The notes beneath the pieces are model-generated. The model had not been told where the DNA came from. It saw only the letters and a program-made list of their open reading frames with translations, and did not search any database. From Hippophae tibetana (Eukaryota; Streptophyta; Magnoliopsida; Rosales; Elaeagnaceae), in NCBI GenBank assembly GCA_037013495.1, contig CM072806.1, forward strand, positions 49,875,814 through 49,939,813: a stretch of DNA of 64,000 bases, read 5' to 3'. A program made the translations under genes and the position numbers. Below are positions 48,635-61,224 of this stretch, piece by piece (position 1 is the stretch's first letter; every line of letters starts with the position of its first letter).

Positions 48635-51566
48635 GTGCACTTGCGAGAGTTTTATAAATATAAAACCAAAGTATTGGTAGGATCAGCGATGCTGGTTCTG
48701 CTCATCACTCCCCTACTAATAGTATCACCAGTGCCAGCAAGGGTGAAAGAGTGTCAATAAGTACACTAAGGAATTCATGTGTTTGGCTTACGAGCAAACA
48801 TATGGGAATGAGAACCTTAGAGGGTGTCCAGGTATGTGCAGGGTCTAAATTCTCTCATTAGATAGAGATTAGAACTGAGCCAAACCCTCTGAACTATTAG
48901 CCAAACCAACAGCCTGGTCCTAAAAGTGGAAACTCAGCTAGCTAGACCCTAAAAATCCATATCATTTGGGTTTCTTTTTGAGTGACTCTTTCAACAATAG
49001 AAACTCAAGTGGTTTTATGCCTAAACAAACCTTACCAGCCATAACAGAAACAACCCCAACCTCAAGAACTTCTGTCCTAAAATAGGCAACCAGTAACCTA
49101 AATAATCCACCACCTAAACCTAACCCATATGCCATACCTTTACTTAACAAGTGCTTTAGGTGTTATCAATAAGGACATTGATTCAATTAGTGCCCACAAA
49201 GGCGTGTAACTAATTTGATCAATGAATTTGATCCACTATCTCCAAAGGGTCTGTAAGGAGTATAGCCCACTAAAAGTGATGATGGTAATAGAGCTATAAG
49301 TTGCATAGCATAGAAGGTGTTTCTATCCCTAAAACAACTAGTACCATCATATAGGCACGCTATTTTCAGAACAAGGTGCATAGTTTAGTTGAAGGTATGT
49401 GATGTCATTATTGATAATAGTAGTACTAAAAATATCTTGGGATTGAGCACTCATCCCCACCCTCACCTATACAAAATTGAATGTATTAAGAAAAAGGAAT
49501 GAGGTTAAGGTGCAAGAGGTGTGTAAAGTACCATTTTCCATTGGAAAATTTTACAAAGATGAAGTGAACTGCAATATGGTGGAAATAGATGCCTGTCGAA
49601 TTCTTTTGGGGAGGCCTTGGCAATATGATGTGAATGCCATCTACAAAGACAGGCCAAACATCATCATTTTCACTTAGAAAGGTACCAAGATTTCCCTACT
49701 CCCTGCAAAGGAAAGCTTCCCCATTCTTACCATGCTACATCCAAACAAAAAATACTTATTAACTACAATCCCAATGTGTTTGACAATGAACTTAGAAAAG
49801 CTAAGGTGGTGATAGCGTTAGTAGCTAAAGAACAGGATCATGTCACTCTTACCATCCCTGAGTATTAGAGTAGTGCTATCTCAGGGTGGAAAGCTTATTG
49901 AATTCTTCAATGAGAAACATAGTGAAGCATACCAGAAATGGTCCACTTATGACCAAGATTTCTATGCTATGATTCGAGCCCTCAAATAGGGGAGTATTAT
50001 CTCATTTCAAAAGAATTTATCCTTCACAATATCATTCAACACTTAAATGGATTCATTCCTAAAAATACATCTCAAGAGCATATACTAGGTGGGTTATCTT
50101 ACCTACACCGGTTTACTTATGTGTTTAAAAATAGGGTGGGACATCTGAACAAGGTAGCTAATGCACTTAGTAAGAGGCATACCCTGCTGACTACCCTCTG
50201 AGTTGAGATTACCAGTTTTGACACCATTCTTGAGTTGTATACAACATATAAGGAGTTGTTGTCTAGACCCAATGCATCAATCATGAACCTGTGCATGATT
50301 TCCATTTGTAAGAAGGGTATCTCTTTAAAGATAATAGACTATGTATTCTAAAAACCAACTTAAGGGAATACCTAATTTAGGAACTTTATGTTGGGGAACT
50401 TAGTGGTCATACTGGTAGAGACAAACCCATAGTTTTGGTTGAGGAAAGATACTACTGGCCTCATTTATGAAGGGATGTGATCAGATTCTTACAGAAATAC
50501 TCTATCTGTCAAAAAGCTAAGGGAGGCAGCCAAAACACTAGTTTCTACTCTCCTCTACCAGTTCATGTCACAATTTGGAAGGATCTTAGTATGGATTTCT
50601 TCCTCAGGCTACCAGTCAACAAGAGAACAATAGACATTATACAAGTGGTAGTGGATAGGTTCTCTAAAATGTCCCACCTGATTCCATACAAAAAGATCCA
50701 TAATGCCAGCAACATAGCAACTATTTTCTTTCTTGCATTGTCTAGCTACATAGCATTCCTAAAACCATCACTTTTGATCGTGATGTAAAGTTCATGAGCG
50801 ATTTTTGGAAAGAGTTATTGCAAATTTTGATACTCCATTGAACTTTAGTTATGCTTACCATCCAAAAATTGATGGGCAAATCGAAGTTCTCAACATAACC
50901 ATAGGCTATATATTAAGGTGCTTGACTCATGAGAAACCTCAAGAGTGGGATACTTATCTTCCACAATTTGCGCTTTCTCTAAATAGAATCACCAACCAAA
51001 CCACCAACCATTCATTCTTCTTGGTTGTCTACACCAAAGTGCCCAACTTCAGTTTTGATTTACAAGTAATTCCTAACCCAAAGAGCAAAACTATAGGCAT
51101 TTGGGCTACTTATTATGCTCGATTCCACCTACAAATTTGAGGACACCTTGAAAAGATGAATGCACAATACCAAACATAGGATGATTAGTATCGTAGGATT
51201 ACACACTTCCAAGTTGGGGGAGCTAGTCATGGTGCACCTCAACAAACATCGTCTCTCACAAGACACATGACCAAAGCTTCAACTTAAGAACTATGATCCT
51301 TTTTGAATCGTTAAGAAAATCAACGACAATGATTATGTCGTTGATCTTCCAGAGGACTGATCCATCTCTAGCATGTTTAATGTCATTGATATTCGTAAAT
51401 ACTATCCCATCGATGTAGTTGATGCAATCTACTTGAATTCGAGGTTGAATTCTATTGAAGAAGGAGACTATGATGCAGATAAGAGGGTTGATTAGAAATA
51501 GAAATTTTCTTTATTAAAAACATAATTTTTCTTTATTTCTTTCGTAATAAAAATAATGAATTCTAG

Positions 51567-51850
51567 TGCCAAAATGCTTGAGCTGTGTGTGAGTGTGTTG
51601 TGCATGCATATGAGTGGCCATTATGCTACGTCAACCCCCTGCTAACATGGGTTGAGAGAGCGTGTGATGCCTAACGCACATAGGTAGGGCTTAGGCCCTT
51701 AGGTTGCATGCATGCATGACTGTGTACCACCTTTGTCCACATGGGGGTAGTTAGCAAAAACTTTTGTTTTCACTCTTATCAGTTTTGTTTCCCTTGTTTA
51801 CAGAGCTTGTTCTGCAAATTTATTTGGGTTCAATCGATGAGTTGTTCTTC
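51567..51850 (+). repeat. 3' LTR of the gypsy fossil
   Basis: Begins TGCCAAAATGCTTGAG and follows the 5' LTR block by block to about 51850, where similarity fades. The exact end and target duplication are not visible. Confidence 0.75.
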
Positions 51851-54798
51851 CTTATCCTCTCCTCATCCTAAGGTGATAGCCCACTGGTCTTGACCTTGGT
51901 CAACCAGCCTTTGGTACAACTGTGGAGGGTGGAGGGTGAATGGTAGAGGCTGGGATGGAGCCCCCTCGCTCAAGGTGCTTGTTTTATTGGAGGACACCGT
52001 GTCGTCACTTTTTGGCTGGCCTGAGTATGTAGGATATTATGGGCTCTCATAGAAGATCGAGCTTGAGGTTCTTTCCCGGTGCATGGTCTTTTCTACAAAA
52101 TATCATGAAATAAAAAGTGTAATGATTCTTTAAACCAACCTGGAAAGAAAATATAAAACTATTAGACTCGAGAAGCTTTTTGCAAAAACATGAGAAAGAA
52201 ATCTAGATATCAAGTTTATTCCTTACCACTGGGCTAAAAATTTCTTTAACTCAAACTTTGATGACAGAGCTTTTTCTCTTGTGAATTTTTTATCTGATGT
52301 GTAGGAAATGATGAAAATAGGAGAGGCCCTAACTCCTTCTTAAATATGGGTGGATATTTTCTCTCTCCAATTAGCTGACAAGTATTTATTAGAACGAGTC
52401 AAACGTCCCAAATTCCTTGCTCGGTCATTACTCTTTCACCCTTATTGAAGAACCAAGCTGAAAGGGTAGAGAGACTAGATGTTTAGACATATAACTTGAC
52501 CCTAAGCCCAATCCAACTTATAGCCCGAGCTGTCAAAAAGGACCTATTTGTGCCCGTGCCCATATCCATACTCTTAAAAGGGACCCACTTACGGCCACAA
52601 GCTTTAGTGTTTTAAGGTTGACCTCAAGCACGAGCTATGGGTGGTCGACCTCGATCTGTAACATAATTTCTTTTATATTTGTACCACTTTGACACATTGT
52701 GACTTATACACTCTATGTAATTGACATGTGTACATATAATACTCTATATATACATGGGCCTCATGAGAGAGCCACACATTCTCACACAATTCTCTAATTT
52801 CTCTCTCAATAAATTAGATCAATCCCAACAGAGGGGATTGAATTAGCACAAACTCAACTATTCAAAACTAATGAACACCCCTACTAAAAATGATAAAGAA
52901 CACAAAGGTCAACTCAATAAACCACAACCGAACTGTATTGCTATATAAGAAAAATGATCACTTTAACATTTAACCTCCCAAAATTTCCAAACTTGATAAA
53001 CCAAAAAAGAGGGTAATTTATGTAAAATACAAATTTTTAAAAGTCCTCCCATGAAAATATTGTCCGTTTAAAAGACCAACAATTTCCTTATTGAGTTCCT
53101 CACAAATTGTGAATGGAACTTGGTGAGTGATAACACTTACTAAGACCACTCACCTGACTTAAATATTAAGCAAACACAACATACACAACATACTTAAATG
53201 TTTATGACATAACCATGTCTTAGAAACATGCATGGAGCCTTATATACTTTCAATACAAAACATGCTTATGGAGTAGTGCTTGTGATGCATAACCATGTCT
53301 TAGAAACACTTTTCAAGCTTTACTTTCTTAATGAGTATCATGAATCATCCTTTAAATTTATCAGAGTGGAGCCTTATATAAATCACTCATCGGTAGTTGG
53401 TACGTATAAAAGTCATGTAATAGTGAACCTTATAATATAGTTTGAAACAAATTAAAATTCTATCACTCTCACGTACACAAATGCGTCCAAAACCCAAGTA
53501 ACTACATGCGACCCTTACACTTATAATAACTTATATTGTGTCACTCTAAGACACTAAACTTACATATAAATGATTCAGGCATTCTTTCAAAACATATACT
53601 AGCTTGAAAACTTTACTTATGAAAATTTTATTTGTTTTCAAAAGAACAATTCAATTTCTCAAATTGTAAAAGCTTAAAGTAAGATAGCTATTGCTACCTG
53701 GACTAAACATAACATCCCCATTTCTCAATCCTTTTCTTCATCTTAATCTGTATCAGTATTATTGTCTTAGGTATCATACTCCTATTGTTTAAGATTAATC
53801 CCATACGAAATGTTTATATATCTCCTCAATTCTCTTTTAAAGTACCACTAGGAATATAATTTTATTTTATCTAAATACAAAATCATATTCACACGATGTA
53901 ACATATGTCATGTTCAAGGATTTTTATATAAATTGTTACGAACTAATTTCAAAAACTGATTCTCATGCTTAAATTGTACAAAATTCTAAGTATATTGAAA
54001 AAGTTTCAAATAATTCCAAGATCATTTTAGTTGGAAAAACCAGGTTTACCAAAAGATTGTAAAAAATGCCAGCACACATTTCAACAATGATACCTCTTGT
54101 TTAAGAATAAATTTAAATTTATTATGATATCTAAAAATCACCAAAATTTTGATAAAACAAACCTAACACAATAGAATATGTCACAAAAATTTCGTATGTA
54201 TTTGATTTATAAAACAAATTCAAATTATGCATTCTTCTTCTTTCAAAACAGTGCCGAAGCTTAATGCTCGGTAGAAAAATATAATTTGAAAATCCATAAA
54301 ACTTCAATACTATGAATTTTTCAGTGATTTAAAATCCAAAATAATCTTTATTGAGAATTTTACAAATAAAATAACCCGACTCAAATAATAATCAGAAGAC
54401 ACAGCAATTATGGGGAAATCTTGTTCCAAAATTGTATTTAGAGTTACGCGAAACATAAAAGACCATACAATTCAACCATGGTATAATCTTGTATTTAGAG
54501 TTACGCGAAACATAAAAGACCATACAAGTTGAGCAAAACTTTTACATAAATAAAATTAACATTCTACGCTGAAAAGTTTACAATGAGAAGAAATCGTTAA
54601 ATTGTGGAGTAATAACCAATATTACAAAACTATAAAGTTCAATATCAAGCTAAATAATGGCTGAAGCATTTATAAACACTACAAGAGATATACAACAATG
54701 TTCACAACCAGTTTTTGGCCACACAAGTCTAACTGCATACATTATTACATGAATCTGACAGAATTTGAGTAAAATTTGGAGCAGAAATTCGTAACCTC
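51851..54798. other. Intergenic, with a possible LTR fragment
   Basis: 51851-52650 is of mixed composition, with no gene recognised. At 52670-52830 a CTCTATATATACATGG promoter-like box is followed by CTCTCTCAATAAATTAGATC, the arrangement often seen in plant Ty1/copia LTR ends, but no partner repeat or target duplication was found. A short ACATAACCATGTCTTAGAAACA phrase (shortened here) is repeated at 53209 and 53288. The rest is AT-rich. Confidence 0.35.
54432..54527 (+). repeat. 39-bp perfect direct repeat with 18-bp spacer
   Basis: The unit starting TTGTATTTAGAGTTACGCG and ending GACCATACAA occurs at 54432-54470 and 54489-54527, about 270 bases downstream of the protease stop codon (gene on the minus strand). 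It could lie in or just past the 3' UTR. Confidence 0.85.
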
Positions 54799-57700
54799 CT
54801 ATAACTGTTTATAGATGAGGACATATGCTTGGTCATGCATAACTTTACCTGTGTCTATAGCAGTGACAGAAGCATCATCGAATCGTAACCACTGACCACT
54901 GCCAGAGCGAGCATCAGCAGTATAATGCCCTTTTGAGGGTTCTCTTCCATGGTGAGTTATTGTAGCAACAAGCTCATATTTTCGACCCCGACCCTGAATA
55001 AGACATTACAGAAACCAGTAAGCCAGGCACTAAAATCACTAGTATAATTCTTCTCCAACCCTTCAGTTCTACCGCAAAACTATGGGTATCAATTCGAGCT
55101 ACAACTCAAAACATGAATCTAACCCTACCTAATATCAATTATTATTTTTTAATTAGAATTAATTATTTTTTTTTAGAAAAATAACAAAACTAGTACCCTT
55201 AAAACTTATAACCACAACATAACTCTTTATGTCCTACTCATACATTTTCACTATTAAAAAAACTCCGACATTTAAGGGCATCTAATTGGACGTCGTTCAA
55301 ATTGAACTCCGGTCATTTTGACACGCTCAATGTTTATAGGGTGTTACTTTTGTTATATGTTTTGGGGTGCTATTTTTTTTAATTTTCCTTTTTTTTTTAT
55401 GCTTGTAAAGATATTAGGTTTTCTTACCATTAAAAATAAATAAATTAAATAAAAATAATTTAATTTTTTCATAATATTAAAATTCATGTAAATTTGGGTC
55501 AGAAAACACAAACACAAACACATACACATGCACGAACAACATGACACAAACATGCACAGAAGACAAATTACCACCAATATCCAAAAATGTATGACAAAAT
55601 ACTAAAACACCTAAGAGGTTGAAGGGAAGGTTTCCAGGTATATGACTATAAATCAAGAGTACACAACTGAAATTGAAGATAATTTATTCAATTCAGCTGG
55701 CATAACCAAAGATAAGAGTCAAATTCTAAAATGCTGAGAAAATTAATCACAGAAAAACTATTCTGAACTCTATGTATTAAAAAAATGAACACTCTGCCCT
55801 GAAATGTAAAACGACAAGAGAGAGTTATAAAGATAATATAAATTATAAACTTGTGGGATAAGTTCCACCGTTTGGAGTGGTATTTACCTCAGTAGAAGAA
55901 GAGACTAACAATTCACGGCCCAGGACTAGCTCAAGAGGAAAATGCACACGCTTATGCAATTTGGTGCTTCCTTGATTTCCATAACTAAAACGCATCAAGT
56001 GCAATATCATAATCTTGGAAAGTGATTGGATTTTAATTGATTTACTGGCAGCTACAACACCAACCTGAAACTCAAGGATATACCAAAATAACAATGAACA
56101 TAGCAATGTTGTAAACGGCTATTTTAAGTACCAATATGTTGTTCTCATGCAATCTAAGGCATAAGCCTCAAACTTTACCTTAAAATATTTTAAAAAATGA
56201 ATAAAATAAATTTTATAAATAAGCATGAAAATAATAATAATAGAATTCACAAAGTACATCATTAGTGTAGTAGCTCTATTCCTCAATTATCAATTTAGAG
56301 CTATCAAAGGCATCAACTATGGTGGAAACAAAACACAAAACCAAAGTTCAAAAAATTGTTTGAGTAGTGTGTGTAAAGAAGATGGACTCAAATAATAAAA
56401 AAATAACGAAATATAAATATAAATAGTCAAAAATGTTGCTTGCAAGGCTAGAACTTAGTAATTGTCAAATTTAATAGTGCCAAGGAAGGTGAAAGGTGAA
56501 ATAAGACCAAAGAATACAAATGAAGCAACCCTAATTGTGTTTCTTCGTAAGACACTAATATTCCTCCTCTTTTTATTAATTTTAATTTTTTACTTTTATT
56601 GAATATTAATAAAATTGAATCAGGTTTTATAGGTAACCATGCTTCGAGGCTACAACCTCAATAAGGCATAAGCCTTTTACCATATGAGGTTGTTGATGGA
56701 AACCATTTATACATATATGTGCATCAATTCCCACATATTTACAATGGATTACTATTCCTTATACGTTTTATGTGTTTATTCCGCATTATACATGTATTTA
56801 AGGACGAAATGAGCAAAAAGAGCCAAAAACGTGTATTTAGAGAGAAAAAAGGATCCTTGATCGATCTAGATTCGATCGAGGAGTCAAGGAAGTACATAAA
56901 ACAAGTGTCGATCGATCCAAAAGGGATCCGATTGATCGAGTCATAGGTCGAGATTCGATCAAGAGCTCTTGCGTTGGAAATTGTTTAACGTTAGATTGAT
57001 CGAGAAGGATCTCGATCGATGGAGCAGTCAAGACAACACTCAAATCTAGCGTTTTTCAGCACCAAATTTTAATTTTGGCCATTAGATTAATCAAATTTGA
57101 TCCAATTAGAATAAGGCTCGAAAATACTCTATATAAAAAATCCAAAGGGTATTCAAAACACAACAATTGCAACAAAAAACAATAGAAATAAAAAAGTAAA
57201 TCTAGGACAATTTTTAGAGGAAATTTTAGAGATCTTCATAACCTTTTCTTAATCATCTTTTTTTTTTTAGTTTTTTATGAAAATAATTTTGATTCTTATG
57301 GAATCTAGCTAATTTAATAATATCATTAACTATGGTTTAATTAATTTAATGTCATGATAATTTTATTTTCAATTCTTGATTGTTGATGAGTTCAATTCTA
57401 TATTTGAATGCAAAAACTATATATGTATCAATTAAAGTAATAAACTAATTTATTGCATGAATATAAATATATTTATATGTAATCTAAGATGTTAGTACGT
57501 AATCGTTAATATTCTTATTTGAACTGATACCTTGTGGCTGCGATCACAAGTAGGATTGAACGCTTTCGTTTAAGGTTAAACAATTGTTCTAATATTATCT
57601 AGTTTAAGTATCATCTTTTTAGATCTTAAAGCAATTAAAAAATTAAATCTAGTAAACATGTCTCTAGGTTGTTCAAGATTTATATTAGTTAATAAGCGAA

Positions 57701-60700
57701 CCTTTAATTAATTACATGGTAAGAAAATATAGAAAGTCTTAAGCGAACCTAGACTTCTAAAGCTAAAGTTAATAACTCAATAATGGTTTTAAATTATGAA
57801 AATGATTTAGAAATTAAAACACTAATTATATTCATAACATGTTTAATTAAATTGTAAGATAGTGGTGAGGATACTCTCATAATCACATGTCTTTCTTAAT
57901 TCTCTTGTAACTCAGCTTTATTATTTTATATTATTTTCTTCAAAAATCTCATTTTACTAGTTTTAATTAACTTATTAACAAACTAGTAATTAAGAGTATA
58001 TTATTACGAATCCTTGTGGGTAAGATAACTCTTATTCTTAAATTACTTATTACTTATCACTTATATATGAATACGTATAGTTGTGTGTTCTCAATCGTGT
58101 CAGCTAATGCCTCAGATCTTCCTTTTTTTAAAGCTTCACATCGAGACAAACCTCGAAATAGCCTTTTACCATAGCATTGAATTAAGTGCTCATCATTTAA
58201 AACAATATCCCAATTCCAAATTCTTAATGTCATTTTACTCAAAAACCTGTCTTCAATAACTAAAAATAAAAACCACCTTTAAGAACTGGATTCCTATTTA
58301 TTTATGACGTGAGTAAAATAATATAAAGATAAGTAACAACCCCTACCTCAAAAATTACATACATCACAAGCTGAGGATGAGGAAAATATCCCAGAATCGC
58401 ATGAAAAATGCAGAGAGAAAAGTGCATATGTGGATGGTGCAGATTGCAAAATCAGGTCCACAGATAGAACGGAAAAAATATGATACCTTGCCAGTTTCTG
58501 ATGTTCTGTACCCCTCAAGAGTTTCTGGTGCAGAGAACAGCTTAAGTGCATCCTCAATAGTGCATACAGCTTCAGGATAAATATCAAGATGGAGCAATAG
58601 GTACGGTTGAACAGTGGCAGAAGCCTTATGTCCTAAAAGCACAAGAAGAGTAACAAGGCTCGTTAGCAGAACTGCTATGTAAGCACAAGAAAAGACAGAT
58701 GTACCATATTGCATTATATAATTCATAAAATGACAGGACGAGAGCACATGGTAGATTTCATCCTTCCAACAGTTATGTAATATAAAATTGCTTCCCCCTT
58801 TACCATAATTCACTAACCATACACTGCTACTTGAGCAAACAAAAATAACTACTGAGCTAAACAAATATTTTTTTCAAGTTTTCCTTAGATCAAAAGCAAC
58901 AACCATATGCTAATTCAAAATGCAATTTTCAAAAGAAAAGGCGTACTAACATGTATAAAAAGTAGAAAGACTAACAAAAGTACAGTATTCTTTTATTTTT
59001 TTGAAAAGCTGAATAAAACCATAAATTGTTCACCTCTAGCCTTCACAACACTATTCAGTTTTCCTCCAAATATATCACTTAGTTCTGATGGAACAAAACT
59101 TTGTGTCCTTGTCACTGCAGATTTATTTTTTGGTCCAACTGTCTCCCATTTATCATCTTCAGAAGAAACAAGAGATGATATTCCCTCACCAGAGCTTGAG
59201 GGGTCTCCTTGAAGTTTAAGTAATTCGTTATGTATTTGATCCATTATAAAGCTTAGAAATTCCTGAGCATCTTCCTGTCTGTAAATGCCATGGATTGGAA
59301 TATCAGAAAGGCAATTTTAAAAGTAATCACAGGTAAAACTTAATGCAGACGATGAAAATATATATGAATGCAAGGCCTACAAGATGTTAACTGCGACTTT
59401 GCAATGGCATATCAAAAACACTTTAAAACACAATTTTTTTCTCAAAAATATTTAGTTGAAATTATGCATTATGTATGCATGCTTAAATTTAAAGATAAAT
59501 GATGAGAATCAGAAATAAAAAATAAAGATAATTATTAACTTAAATAAGGTTTATCTAGATCAGATATATTATCCCTTAGAAATTTTGTTAAGCTTTTAAA
59601 TTTCATATTATTTAGATATTATTTGGTATTTATCACTTTATTCATTTCAGTCCTATTAATAGAACTTTTGATATTGTACTTTGAAAATAGACTTGAATTA
59701 ATGAAAACAATAACAACTCCCCTTTATTATTCTATCTACTTCCTCTCCCAATTCTATTCGTCCAAATCCCTACCACTTCGTCTATTATTTCAATTTTCCC
59801 TTCTACTTCCTTCTATTATATATCAAACACATTTTTTTGGAAAATGTTCAAGCCCATGCTACAAATATTGGGCTACTATTATCATGTCCCATTTCTAGCT
59901 TCCAACAAAAGCTAAGAAGAGATCAATAAGGTGGTTAGAGTATAGACAAACAATGGAGCCAAATTACTAATGTACCTAGGTCTGCCTGATATGCTACTTG
60001 AAATATCTGGACTGAACTTCTTCAAAACTTCTTCAAACATGGTAGGGCTAAAAGGTCTACCAGTCTCCATGTTTGCATCTTTCTTTGTCATGTTTGAACT
60101 GCTGGGCATGTCAAGTTCAGATATAAACTCTGCAAATGCGGTGAGTGTTGGATACCCAACCTAAAATTCCAATGGACAGCAGTTAAAAAAATAAAAGTTA
60201 ATGAATAGTAGTACAAAAGAAAATTAAGATGTTCATGTTATTTAGAGCATTAGGGAGAAGCTAACAGTTGACATGTCATTAGTCAAAAACATAAATGCAG
60301 AAAATTTTAAGGCTGCACACCTTAGGAATATTACGAGTTCTTATTTCTTGTAGAAGCTGAACAAAATGAGAACATGATAACAAAGCCTGCAGAGTCGCAT
60401 TTAGAAAGCATAAATTCCCCAAATTTATCAAACCACGGGGTAGTAAGTTCGAAGAAATCACAACTGATCCATTCAATGCCTTCTTGGGCTGTGCCTTTGA
60501 TTCAACAAGTAGCCCATTAGACTCCTTCTTGTGGTCTTCCTTGGATAGATCCCCATTATGCAAGTTCAGACTTGAAAATTTATTTGAGAATCCATCTTCA
60601 ATCTGGGATACAGACAATGAAACAGAATCTACATTGTCTATCACCACTTCCTTAATACCATTGCTAGCAGGGATGACATGGGCAGCATCAACTACAAACC

Positions 60701-61224
60701 CATTCTCTGCTGGAGCTACTAATACTCCTTGTTGATCCCTGTCAGATGTTTTTTCTTGGTTCAATTCACTTCTTTTATTTACCAAATCTGAAGGCTCAAG
60801 TTGGTTTTCTCCTTCAGAAGAATGTGGTTTTTTGGCTAGTTGGCCATTGGATACACTGGAAGAGTTTTCATTAACAAATTTAAAAGATCCAAACTGCAAT
60901 ATTTTCTTCTCAAGTGGCTTATTGTCATTCCTAGAGGATTGCTTTACAAGCAAGGATTTAGTTTCATCTTCAGTAAATGACCCAAATAATAGCATCTGCA
61001 AGAACAAGTAGACATAATATAATTTTACAATTCTTGAAAGGAAACTTCAGAACAGATCTTCAATTTAACATGAGTTAACTTCTTCCCAAAACTATATAAA
61101 TCTTAATCTATGAATCCAAAGCCAAAAACCCATAAATCAGATATTACCTAACAAACAACATAAATAAATAAAAAACACAAAAAAAGTAAATCAAGGAAAA
61201 CTAATCCACCATAGAATCAGCCAT
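54799..61224 (-). CDS. UBP24: Ubiquitin-specific protease, UBP24 / USP10 type
   Basis: Cysteine protease that removes ubiquitin from proteins. Exons in transcript order: 61224-61210, 60995-60321, 60160-59976, 59278-59034, 58632-58487, 56064-55888, 54993-54799. They total 1638 nt (545 aa plus stop) with consistent phases. Arabidopsis UBP24 is about 551 aa. The start is a 15-nt coding mini-exon (MADSM) joined to [12 protein letters not shown], as in UBP24 homologues. Residues 6-190 are polar and probably disordered, with two FGSF motifs (9-12 and 40-43). The Cys box [19 protein letters not shown] has catalytic Cys201. [17 protein letters not shown] is the QDA(Q)EF block. The His box [18 protein letters not shown] has His504 in GHY, followed by QWLRFDD. 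All catalytic elements are present. Intron 5 (56065-58486) contains a solo LTR. UBP24 of Arabidopsis is reported to act in ABA responses. Confidence 0.93.
56694..58079 (+). mobile_element. Solo LTR in UBP24 intron 5
   Basis: Begins TGATGGAAACC, is flanked by GTTGT (56689-56693 and 58080-58084), and runs to an AATCCTTGTGGGTAAGATAA block near 58010, a phrase typical of the 3' end of large plant gypsy LTRs. It contains a CTCTATATAAAAA promoter-like box at about 57131 and a cluster of GATCGATC palindromes. No internal region or primer site adjoins. It lies on the strand opposite to the host transcript. The right boundary is less sure because the terminal dinucleotide is not CA. Confidence 0.65.
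56848..57022. repeat. GATCGATC palindrome cluster in the LTR
   Basis: About ten GATC sites lie within 175 bases, many as TCGATCGA or GATCGATC, separated by GGATCC, GATTCGATCGAG and similar words. Such clusters occur in the upstream part of some gypsy LTRs. Short palindromes of this kind could bind dimeric factors, but nothing here shows that. Confidence 0.6.

Larger units (their letters stand above)
43763..48707 (+). mobile_element. Solo LTR inserted in gypsy gag and itself interrupted
   Basis: Begins TGATGAGTGCTC and ends GCTCATCA, flanked by CTCCC on both sides (43758-43762 and 48708-48712). The segment 45111-48639 is a later insertion plus one copy of its target duplication. Without it, the LTR is about 1.4 kb. 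It includes a GC-rich stretch at 44040-44220 and a GATCGACCTTGGGAG phrase near its 3' end, as in plant gypsy LTRs. No primer site or internal region adjoins it, as expected from LTR-LTR recombination. Confidence 0.85.
42687..51850 (+). mobile_element. Ty3/gypsy retrotransposon fossil, host of a nested insertion
   Basis: 5' LTR 42687-43040 (TG..CA) is followed by a tRNA-Met-type primer site, TGGTATCAGAGC, at 43048-43059. The related 3' LTR starts at 51567. Parts seen on the plus strand: gag from 43082, ending in a CCHC zinc-knuckle trace near 49160-49200; protease-like sequence about 49480-49680; RNase H traces near 49880-49990; an integrase region about 50400-51140; and a trailing segment near 51290-51400 resembling the usual pol C-terminal part. 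Gag is interrupted by the insertion at 43763-48707. It is broken many times over. The two LTRs differ widely, so this is an old copy. Confidence 0.9.

Noticed and set aside
50477-51140. Integrase-like frames as a host gene
   Set aside because: They lie between the LTRs of the gypsy fossil and match its pol region; treated as part of that fossil.
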